Assembly (NCBI GenBank): GCA_911728435.2
Contig: OU452205.1
Coordinates: forward strand, 17,366,260-17,430,259
Direction of reading: 5' to 3'
Length of the DNA: 64,000 nt
Source of the DNA: Apoderus coryli
Lineage: Eukaryota > Arthropoda > Insecta > Coleoptera > Attelabidae
This document shows positions 13,001 through 25,000 of the stretch, piece after piece. Position 1 is the stretch's first letter, and each line of letters starts with the position of its first letter. Below the pieces are notes generated by a model that was given only the letters and a program-made list of their open reading frames with translations, was not told where the DNA came from and did no database searches. Position numbers and translations under genes: made by a program.

Positions 13001-16000
13001 GCAGAATGGCAGGAAGCAATAAAAGAAGAAATTAAAGCACATATACGTAACGATACCTGGATTATTGTTAATAAAAATAACAATAAAAAACCAATAGGCT
13101 GTAGAATGGTTTTAAAGAATAAATTAGCAGCTGATGGAAGTATCGAACGAAAGAAAGCTAGATTAGTAGCTCGAGGTTTTGCCCAGAAACCAAACATTGA
13201 TTTCACAGAAACATTTGCACCTGTTGTAAAACTTAGTTCGATTAGATTTTTAGTCGCAATGTCTGTTGAAGAAGACATGAAAATTCATCAAATGGACGTA
13301 ACGACAGCATATTTAAATGGAGAATTAGAAGAAGAAATATTTATGGAAATACCTTATAAATTAGAAAATTATTTACATGAAATTCTGTTAGAAGAGAGTC
13401 TAAATGAAGACAAAGAATTGTTCGAAAAAAACAAGAAAAATGTTAGAAGATTTAAAAAGAGGGAGAAATGAGAAAGCATGTTTATTAAAGAAAGCGTTAT
13501 ATGGGCTAAAACAAGCTGGACGCCAATGGTACAAGAAGCTTGACGAAACTTTAAAAAAAATTAGGTTTTAAATCTTCAACAGCAGATCCTTGTATGTACT
13601 TATATACGAAAGGAGGAGCAAAAATAATACTCGCTGTATATGTTGATGATATATTCATTGCTTCGAAATCTATGAATGCAATTCGAGATATTAAAGAAAA
13701 ATTAACTTCAACATTCAAAATGCGAGATTTGGGCGAAATTAAATATTGTTTAGGAATAGAATTCAAAAAGGAAAGTAATGGAATTTCAATAAATCAGCGA
13801 AAGTACATTGACGAAATTTTAGAAAAATTCAATATGACAAATTGTAAAATAGCAAGTACACCAATTATACCTGGAATAAAATTAACAAAAAATTCAAATA
13901 GTGGGCAAGATTTACCATATCAAAATTTAATTGGTGCACTCATGTATTTATCTGTAGGGACCAGGCCGGATATAAGTTTTGCAGTAAGCTATTTAAGTCA
14001 ATTTAATTCATGTTACAGTAGTGAACATTGGATTGCTGCAAAAAGAGTTCTTCGATATTTACAGGGAACAAAAGATATTAGTTTATATTATTCAAGATGT
14101 AATGATGAAATTTATGGTTTAACTGATGCGGATTGGGCAAATTGTACAATCGACAGAAGATCATATACTGGCTATGTATTTAAGTATGCCAACGCAGCAA
14201 TTAGTTGGGAAGCACGAAAGCAACGAACAGTCGCACTCTCAACCGCAGAAAGTGAATATATGGCATTAACTGATTCTGCAAAAGAAGCCCTTCATCTGAA
14301 AAAATTAGCGAATGATTTGGGTATTAATCAAGAAAAGATTATTATCTATAACGATAATCAAACTGCAAAAATATTAGCTGTTAATCCAACAGTTAATTCA
14401 AAATCCAAACACATCGATATAAGACAACATTTTATCCGAGAAACTGTTGAAAGTGGTAGTATAGAAATTATGTATCGGAGAACCGAAGATATGGAAGCTG
14501 ATATATTTACTAAAGCTCTATCTGGACCGAAACATAAGTATTTAAGTTCGCTGTTAGGACTTCATCCACAGTGACGTTCGTGAGGAGGAGTGTTGGAATA
14601 TGGAATCACCCAATACACTCACGTCACATTGTTACAAATACAATAATAGATTGTCAAATAAATTAATAGATTGTCAAGTTAGTTTTTTAAATAGTTCTCG
14701 TTAATAAAAGTTAATATCTAGTTTTATAGTTGTATATAATTTGTAAAATATCCATAAACAAGTCTCTGCTGCATCAAGCAATGAGTGGCAAATTCTGTAT
14801 ATGATATATTTTCTTCAACATTATCTGCAATGCGGCCACTTCCACCCTCACAGCCTCGGTCTGTTCAATACAAGCTTTGCAAGCAACTTTCTCCTTGACT
14901 TATTCTGCACATTACTTTTCAGAAACCCCCCCTAATCTTCTCGTCTTAGATAGATATAAATAGAAATGACTAGATTTGCTTGTGTTAAATTTGAAGTTGC
15001 AAGTATCTTAAATGGGTTCCGAATATTACAGCAAGCGAGTGATTTGATTTTATAAGTGTTTTGTCATCTATTATTGCATTGAAACCGTTTTCTTTTATAT
15101 TTGGAAACGAATGAATATTACTAAAGAATAATAGAATCAATTATTCGGAATTAATCCTGCGTCCAATTTCGCTAATCATCCTGTCAGCTGTTTCAAAGCA
15201 ATTTTGCGTGAACCAGGTTACTTACTATACTATAACTGAAATAGGTTCTACTTACAAACTCGATTAAACTGAACCTAAATAGTTTCATTTGAACCGCGTT
15301 CACATAAAGTTGTGCTGAAGCAGATGACAGGACGATGCGCGAAACCTTAGCTAGTGTAAATTTGACGCAGGATTTATCCAGAAGAATTGTTTCTATAAGT
15401 TTAGGCGTCTGTGGCAGTTTTCTGACTATAATACTTAAGTATTGATTATTTTCTTCCTTTCTTTCCAATGCCGATCATTGTGTCGGACAAATGAAAATAA
15501 AAAGCTCTAAAAGACGATATAGCTTAACAACCCGAGAAACCACAGTTAATTCGCATTTGAAATGTTTTTATTGTAATGCCGCCTGTACAGACTCCTCGAG
15601 ATAGTACAAGAACGAGTATATGGGTGTCCCAAACTCGGCGCCCAAGGCCTATTGTATGAAATCAGATAAGATAATAAAAATCTTTTTTAAAAGGCTAAAT
15701 TGAGTTGCGCTAAGGTCCATTTTGGGAAAGCAAAATATTTTTTTCCAATTTCGCAAAATGGAGAAAATGGCGCCACCAATGTTATTTTTACACGAACATA
15801 CCTGTATTTTGCTACAATCGAAAAGCTCTATTTTTTTTTCAAACACTTTTCGAAAAAAAAAATTCTATCTCTCAAGTGCTCCATGGAAAACAATTATTCT
15901 GTTTGATTATTAGTGACAACTGTTGTCAAAATAATTATTATTTAGTTGGCAAAATAATGAATACTATATACGGAAGGTAATTCTTTCCAAAGTCTATACC

Positions 16001-19000
16001 AAAAAAAGTGTTCTCGACAAACGAAAATATATGATTTTATAAACAAAAAAATGTTTTTCAAGATATTTGACTTAACCATGTAAATCACCAAATGCTTCAT
16101 GGAAAGCAATTTTAAACTTATTGTTGTGTCGAAAACATTTTTGTTATAAACACGTTGTAAATAAGTACCTACCTACCTGTTATTACATTCTGTATCGTAT
16201 TTATTGTTTTGAAATTTGTTGACAGTTCTAACAACCAATCAAATTTTGTAATTTTGTGGCATATGAAACAATTTCACCCAATCATGTCAACATTACACTG
16301 ATAGTTGCATTCAGTGCAATTACCTATCAATCACCACAGCATTAATAAGTACAGCATTCAGACTCCACGTTCGCACTTTGAAAAAAACTGTGACGTAAGA
16401 TGCCGCCATTTTGGGTTACAAGTCAGGTCCTGACTAAGAATAATTATAGTTTTTGGTTTCTAACCACAGTACTGTATTTTTATTTTTGTAAAAATATTTA
16501 AGTACATAATAATATCGCTGTCAATTTCAGAAATATTTGTGGTGTGTCATAGTGATTGAAAACAACCTTGAGTGGCGTTATCAGTTAAATGTTGACATGA
16601 TTGGGTGATTTTTAATAACAATAATAATAACTATTGGAAAAAGTTGTTATTGTCAAAAAAGAATTAAGATTGTCAGATTTTTGATTAGTTTTCAATTTCT
16701 ATATTATATTGGTCAGTTAAAATCGTTTCAGTTTTGTATTTAGTTTGTTATTTTTTTTTATTAATAAATCGCGTTTAATTCAATTTTCGTGGTTTATTAT
16801 GAATACAAGAGATAAGAAAAGTTGTAGTTTTAGTTGCCCCCCTAACGCCACTAGACTTCATAATTTTGATCTAGTTAGGGCCATATAAGTTCCCTATTTC
16901 TAGCAACAACGCTGCCAAATTTCAAAGAAATCGGTAAGAGAGATTTTACTTAATTATAAAACACAGTTATTTACAAAAAAACTTTAATACCTTATATCTT
17001 GAAAACAATGCATATCCGGACATATCTTTATGGGAAATTTTTTCATAAAATGGCCTGAAAAATCACCCATTTTAATATTGCCACGTCTTTCGGAAACATC
17101 CTGTATGTTACGGAATTTAATATAACACATAAATAGTTGTAAGCCACGCTGTATGCCAGATATGGTTTTGAAAAAGAAGGTAACCCTGAACGTTATTATT
17201 AGTATATTAAGTATTGAGAACAGTAAGTGTAGTTTACCGATCGACGACAATGTTTGGCGACTGAGCGAAGCGAAGTCGCCAAAATTGGAGGAGATCGGTA
17301 AACTACTTACTGTTTGAGATGCTTATACTATTTTTTGTACGATCGAAATAGCTGAAATTGCAATTTTAATATTTTTAATCATTAATATTTTCAATTAAAT
17401 ACAAATTCAGGTTAGCTGAATACCCTCTACAAAATTGCAGTTGAACGTTGTCATGGAACTAATTGTTATTGTTATGATTGTTATCGTATTTTTTATGTCA
17501 TGTATTTGTCAAAACTTATTTAAATAAGTATTATTATTGAAAATGAGTGACTTTGAATGTGAATCTCTTGATGAAGCATGGAATGTTGGAATAGCCGCTA
17601 TAATTCCAGAGAACGGTATGAAAATGCTTATAAAAGTTCATACCTAATGCCGTTTAATATACAATTTAAAAATAAAAATAATGACGTCAGCATAAATGCG
17701 CAATGATATACCGTCGTGAATTTACTTACCGTTCTCTGAACGGTAAGTGAATTACTTACCGTCGTGTTTGGGTTGTCAGCCAGTAAATGTCACTTACTGT
17801 CATAAAGACCGACACGGTAAACAATCAAAAAAGGTCGATCGTACAAAATAGTATATTAAGTATTGAGAACAGTAAGTGTAGTTTACCGATCGACGACAAT
17901 GTTTGGCGACTGAGCGAAGCGAAGTCGTCAAAATTGGAGGAGATCGGTAAACTACTTACTGTTTGAGATGCTTATACTATTTTTTGTACGATCGAAATAG
18001 CTGAAATTGCAATTTTATTATTTTAACAAGAAATCCCTTTGGGATTTCCCAGTCGTTTTGTGGTAGTCTTATCTATGACAAAAGTCATCGAGGGTTATAA
18101 AAAAAAACTGAAAATATGGGTTGAAAACCTAATCACATAAACAGAATTACATTTGAGACACCCTGTATATAAATAAATTTTATGACACCGCTCTAACAAA
18201 CTAAGAAAACTCAAAAGTTAAATAAATTAATAAAAAAAAAGTAACCTGTTGCTGAAAATATGGTTTAAAAACCTGATCAAATAAATGGAACCAGTATTGT
18301 ATACATACACCCTGTATAAAAATGTATGACCCCATTCTAACTAAAAATACTGTGAAAAAATATATAAAAAATTCTTATGAAACATTTTTGAGCCATTCTG
18401 TGCAATAATTTCATGAAACCATTCTAAAAAACTATAAAATATAAATATAAAAATTTTTGAGTATCCCTTTATCTAAATTGTAGGCGGTTATTCTGGAAAT
18501 GTAAAAGTTCTTAATATTTGTACGTTTCACTCTAAAGAATTGCTAAAAAAACGTGCTCTTAACACTAAGGCAAAAAATTTGGGACACCCTGTAATTATAG
18601 TTATTATTTTATGTTTATATATTTGTTTATAAACTGATCTCATATAGTAAATTTGACAGTAAAATTTGAATTTTCTCTGTCTTAATAATAAATAATTTTT
18701 CCTAAAAATGATTTCACCCTGTATAAAAAAATGTATGAAACCATTCTAACATACTACAAAAAATCAAAAGTTTTCTAACTTTTTTGTTTCGCTCTAAAAA
18801 ATTTAAGCGTTGTAAAACTAATATATTTTTCTGTATGACCCTGTATATGGTTTTTTTAATTTATTCTACACTTAACCACAGTATATTTAATATTTACGAT
18901 GACTTAACGTTTTTGCTACAGCTGATTATTTAAAGAATCAAAAACACTATCGACAGTTTTATTACCTTACACCTCTAGTTCACATGTTTTTATTTTTTGT

Positions 19001-22000
19001 ATGTTGGTAACATTGACTTTTGTTATCTATCAAGCATTTTGCTTCGTTGACAATTAACTGAAAAAGTTATGTTGAAAATGAGTGGCAATTACCCCTATTA
19101 CATCAGTTCAAGTGAACATAGAAGTGAGGCAAAGCTGTGCTAATTTAATAGACTTTGCCTCGCCTCACAATTGTTCTACTCCCTGGTTTTCAAGAATAGC
19201 TGCCCAGCTGATCGTTAAGTGAATATTTATTTGAAAAACAACAAACTGTAATAACTTTTATGTTACGACTTATTATTACTTATTATATTATTGTATACAT
19301 TAATATTGGGTGAAATAAACACTACTACTTATAAAAAAATATATAAATGCAAAATTATAAATGGTTTTCTCTCATTGACTGAATACTTGGAATACCACGT
19401 TAATACCATCCAGTACATTATGTGCTTGATTTCAAAACAATTTCTGCTATTTTGGGTTATTCTTCTTTGATCTAAAACACGACAAATGAATTTTTAGACT
19501 ACTTATGTTAAATAAATATGTTAGACAATTATCACCTTTTCAACTCTAGCAGAATATAACTTCAGAAACCTTTATTGATTCAAAAGCTATCTTAAACCTT
19601 GTTTACCATTTCAAGTCGCTTGCTTCCGATTACATAATATTCATTTTCTTTTGGAAACATTATTAGTTGTACCCATGTTTCTATTTCGTGTACGTACCTA
19701 ATTGATTAGTTAGTATAAAATATTTTATATTATGCTGCTTCTATGATAAAAATACTTACATTTGATCTGGTAATGCTTAATTTATGTAGGTGTTTATAGG
19801 CAGCAACCACTAATAGATGTTTACAATATAAACTAAGATGTTCGGTAGGTAGAAATAATATGTATTAGGTATTAAAAGAATATAGTTATCGTACAATTAC
19901 TAATGTTAGAATGATTTTGAGCAAATGTTTCTATTTTAATACACATTTTTTAATTAATTAGGTATAATTTATTTTTTAATTTCAAAATGCCACTTGTCAT
20001 AATTGTCACTGCAATAATAGTTCATCTATATTGTTGCTTTGTTGTCAGATTGATTTTGACCTAGTATATAAAATATGTAATAATATTTATCGGGAAGAAT
20101 ATTTTCGTGAAAGTGAATTGAAAGTAAAGTTTTTGTGAAAGAAATTTGAAAATAAAGTTTGGATAATTTAAGTTTGTGGTTAAATGGGTATTTGAAGTTG
20201 TTTTGAGTGTATAAATTGAATTCGGATTGATTACGCTATTGCGGAAAGAATTAGTAGATTGAATTTTTCAAATAAAGTGTGGCAACGGCGCTTTTCGTAA
20301 TTTTCCTTAGATGTTGCCAGATTTTGAATAAATTGAATTGAATGAAATATCATTAATATTGATTTTTTTCGACAAAGAAATTATTTTAACAAAAATAAAA
20401 TAAAATAAACTTGGGGAAATTGAGTTTATGTTTAAATTAGCATATTCACGTGTTTCGGTTGTAAACAGATTTCGGATTAATTACGCTATTGCGCGAATAA
20501 TAAGTACGAGGTGTAGGATAGAGATAATTTGAAAGACATTCTGGCAGCAAAGCATTGTAAGTTGGTATGTTGTTTAATCGAGTAGATTCCATAAGAATAG
20601 CACACAAATCTGTTTTCTTTTCTACTGACTTTACTTTAATGAAAAATGTGACGATTTGGGAACTATTTTAAAAATGTTTCCCTTCAAAGGAGCCTCACCA
20701 AAAGTAGCCTATTCCCGATTCTCAATATTTAACTGCATGTTAAAACACATGGCATATTTTACACTTGTTTTGATTGTCAGAAATCTGTGCCCAACTTTAT
20801 CCTGTTTTCGTTCAAGATTAGAGTGAGTAAGGGCTTACACAGTTTATACTTTTTGATCGTTGTAGTGAGTTAAACGGGTAGTTTAATTCACAACTTGTGT
20901 TTATGTTTCACTTGTATTTAGTTTAAAAACATATTAGATACTGTCATTTCGTAATATAAATTTTACGGTTATACAAATAGTTGTTATAAACGTAAAATTA
21001 TCTAGTATTTATCTTAATTTTTACTTATTACTCACCTAACAGGATCTTTGGGGAAGCGAAAAAAATGTTTAGAGCAAGTGGACCGCTTATTGGGACAACA
21101 TTTTGCAACACACACACGTCCTCCGTGATTATTCATTGTATGAGACACGTTAATAAAAATAAAATCCTTTTAATTCTTATGAACACTATACCAAAAACAC
21201 AAAACAGATTTAGATTTAAACACAATATTTATTTATCTCGTACACGCCGACAATGAACTATATATTGAACACAGGAGTGAACTGTATCTATCTACGTCTA
21301 TGCGATTATTTTGACGTTGTAACCCATAATGGCGGCATGCGCGACGATATGCGCAGGACGGCTTGCAAACGTGAAAGTCAGAATACTGTATTATTTATTA
21401 TACTGTGCAATCACTATGACAACACTATTAAGTTTGACAACTTCATTCCAACTAAATTTCAAAATATAACGTTTTGGTAATGCGAATGTTCAAAGTATAA
21501 ATGCGCTAATCAAAGAAAAAATTCCCAGAAATACAACCCAATTCACAAATATATTTATGGAATTTTGCTGCGAACGAGAATATGAATATCCCTCGGACAT
21601 TGACAAATGCCTCATAATTTTATGACAAGTTTCTCAAGCTCGTTGCTTATTAGTAAAAAAGTATTTAGGAAAATTAGGGCTTTCCGAATGTGGCAAACTA
21701 TAGGTATGTATGTATAGGAAAAAAATATATTTTTGGCGTAAAATATACCTGAATGCAACACAATTTATACCACATCAAAAGATTTTTAATATCTTATCCC
21801 GTTTTCATACAATAGGCCTGGGGCGCCGATTTCTTATGGGAACTCATGTTCATATCACACAAATCATAGATACCGAAAAAGTGACATGCGTCCTCCAGGC
21901 TCAAATTTCATGAAAAACAAAAACCGATTTTGGCTATGTTAAACCGTTTCGCCGCTAGTGGGCGTTTCTCTATTTGATCCATTTTGTTTTCGGTCTATAT

Positions 22001-25000
22001 ATTGTTTGTTTTTCTAGATAACAAAGCTGATGTGACTTGTTTTTATACAAGACTCTTTGTAAATTTGCCTAAAAAATATTTTTTTACTTATGGAACACCC
22101 CGTATATTTTTACATTTTCTCGTATGACATAAAATTTTCTTTACGAATATACCTATATAACATCGAGTTATAATATTTTTAGATATATTTTGCTTTTAAT
22201 CATATGAATTAAAGAAGTCACGTAGGCAACTGTCAACTTTTGCGGTATATGTGATAGTTAGTGATTAGTTCCCATAAGAAGTCGTCCAATTTGGGCCACC
22301 CTGTACATAGTGCTCGCTACCTGTCTCGCCTCGCACTTCTAGATTAAATGTCGTTTTTTGGCATTCCAATAAAAAGGTCTCGTTAGCTCCCGCGGGCAAG
22401 CTATTGACTAAATGGTCAATTGGTTTGTTAAATAACAAATTTTAATAATAATAATAATAAAGGACTTTTATTGCAAATTTAATAAAACAAATACAAATAT
22501 ACATCTGCAACAGGGCGAATTTCAGTTCTGCGTTACATATTTTTCAGCTAACAGTTAACACTATATCATGCACAATATTTGACAAGCATCGCATACGGAT
22601 TGATTTAGTTAAAATTACATTTTCTTCTTAGTATCCTTCAAAAACATAAAACAGACGCAGATCATATCCAAGATGCTTTGTTGCCTATGAAGGACGACCA
22701 CTCTCAAGCAAGAGTTAGCAGAAATTTGGCTCCTAACACATATTAAACTTCAAGTACTTACATAAGTATTTTTATTATTAGTACATATGAATTACACAAA
22801 ACACAATCATATACAGGGTGTCCTACGGTGGCAACCCATTAGATTATTTCAGAAACTACTTCGAATTGAATTTTGAAAATTTCAGTGTCTATATTGTCAA
22901 ATATGCTCTACTCAAATAATATAATAGCAACGGCATAGCACTTCCGGTTATACCGGAAGTTGATGGCAACTTTGTTATTTTAAATGGAACACCCTATATA
23001 TTATTACATTTTTGGATTCTGAATAAGATTTCAGACATATTTCATGTAACATGTCCTATACCTAACGTCAGTTGTTTTTGACTTATATCAAGATCTATGT
23101 CGAAATTGACAGTTTAGTTCTCCATAAGAATTCCGTTTTTTCCTTGTAAATCAGTATTTAATAATTATTTTGCAGGTATTTTCTTATCAGGTGGGATCTT
23201 CTTTTTCGAATTGACAAGACATTTTCTGATTAGTTTATACAGGGTGGTCAAAAATTTATATTGAAAACAGTTCAAAAAAACAGTTGAAAGTCAATTTTTT
23301 CAAATGGAATGGGTATATTATTATTATTTTATCTTCCTTAGCATTAAAAAATAATGCAATTTTGTAATAGGTTATCATTTTCTAAAATGTATAGTTTTCG
23401 AAATATCGTCATTTTAAATTTTTCTGAAGCGCCTACCGTTGTCTCTCTGGAACCTAGCTCATTAATTTAGTTAGCCATGAAAATAATGACATTTTTCTGA
23501 ATTAGCATAAACGTCAAACTAAATATGAAATTAGTTGTTGCTATCCAACCAGTCGCATTTGCCAACAATGACTAGAGAAAAATTAAGAAGAATTTTGAGA
23601 AATCAAATACGGTGGGGGCAGTGTCATGCAAATCGAGTACTACAAAAACCTGTAACTACAAATGAGGATAATGTGGTAAATGTTTTGGAATATTTTAATA
23701 CATATCCTGAATCATCAGTGCGTGCTGCTGAACAAGATCTAGGAATTTCAAAATCCTATGTCCAAAAAATATTAAAAAGTAGTGGTTTACATCCATTTTA
23801 AATTCAAATATCTTTGTGCTCTGGAAGCAGGTGTAGCCGAACGACGTGTACGGTTCTGCGAAACCATTTTAACATGAACGCAAGAAGATCCTGGGTTTCT
23901 GCAAAAAGTGATTTGGACAGATGAGTCGAAATTTTCGAGAGATGGAATCGTTAATAGACAAAATAGTCATTTTTGGGCTTCTGAGAATCCGCACGCTATT
24001 CGTGAACGAAATTTTCAAAATAAATTTATTGTGAACGTTTTTTGTATGGTGAAAGACACACATGTTGAATATTTTATTTACGAGCATAATTTAAATACGG
24101 AAGGTTATCTTTATATTTTGCAAAATGTTGTGGCGCATTTTTTGGATGATCTACCATTAAATGAAGTAAGAAGTTGTTGGTACCGGTTAGATGGAGCACC
24201 ACCTCACTGTGGAAATAAAATCACACAACAGCTTAATGAAATGTTTGAAGATCGATGGATCAGACGTTTAGGGCCTTGGGATTGGCCAGCGAGATCTCCA
24301 GATCTATCACCGCTGGATTTTTATGTTTGGGGTGCAATTAAACAAAAGGTGTATTCCACCACAATCAATTCAAAAGAAGAATTAGTAGGACACATCCGAA
24401 CTTCATTCGAAGCCTTACCTGGAGTTCAAATTGCACGAGCTGTCACGAGTGAATTTATTGAACGGGTAAATAAGTGTTTAAGACTAAATGGGGGTCATAT
24501 CGAACAATTAAATTAGTTTTGTTATCGTTAGTTGATTAACTTTTTTTAGTTGAAAATTTATTTAGTTTAATCTTCTGTTCGCTTCTACTGTATTATTTTA
24601 AATTTTAGCCTTAGTTCGTTGTAATACTTGATTTGTAGATATACCTCCCAACCTGCTCTAAATGATTTCTCAAAATTCTTCCTAATTTCTCTAGTCATCG
24701 TTAGCAAATGGGGGTTTCTCTCGTTAAATACTCTACAGGTGATATTAATCACTTTATTTTATTCTCCATGAATTAATAATAAATTTATAATATCAATAAG
24801 TATTTTTAATTTTTATTAATTTGACGTTTCGTTTGACGTTAAAATGACCATAATTTCATGGCTAACTAAATTAATTAGCTAGCTTCCAGAGAGACAACGG
24901 TAGGCGCTGCAGAAAAATTTAAAATGACGATATTTCGAAAACTATGCATTTTAGAAAATGATAACCTATTACAAAATTGCATTATTTTTTAATGCTAAGG

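Larger units (their letters stand above)
11704..14776 (+). mobile_element. Ty1/copia LTR retrotransposon, internally deleted
   Basis: Bounded by 186-bp LTRs (11704-11889 and 14591-14776) that begin TGTTGG, end CA and appear identical base for base. A 5-bp target duplication AGCAA sits at 11699-11703 and 14777-14781. A copia-style primer site follows the 5' LTR, and a purine tract (GAGGAGGAG) precedes the 3' LTR. Order within: 5' end of gag, end of integrase, reverse transcriptase, RNase H, the copia order. Most of gag, the protease and the first half of integrase are missing, and at least three frameshifts follow. It sits in sense orientation in intron 2 of the phosphatase gene. Confidence 0.93.

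Noticed and set aside
21065..21480. Two adjacent + strand frames of 63 and 75 codons
   Set aside because: No homology, no shared domain, and nothing in composition distinguishes them from the surrounding intron.
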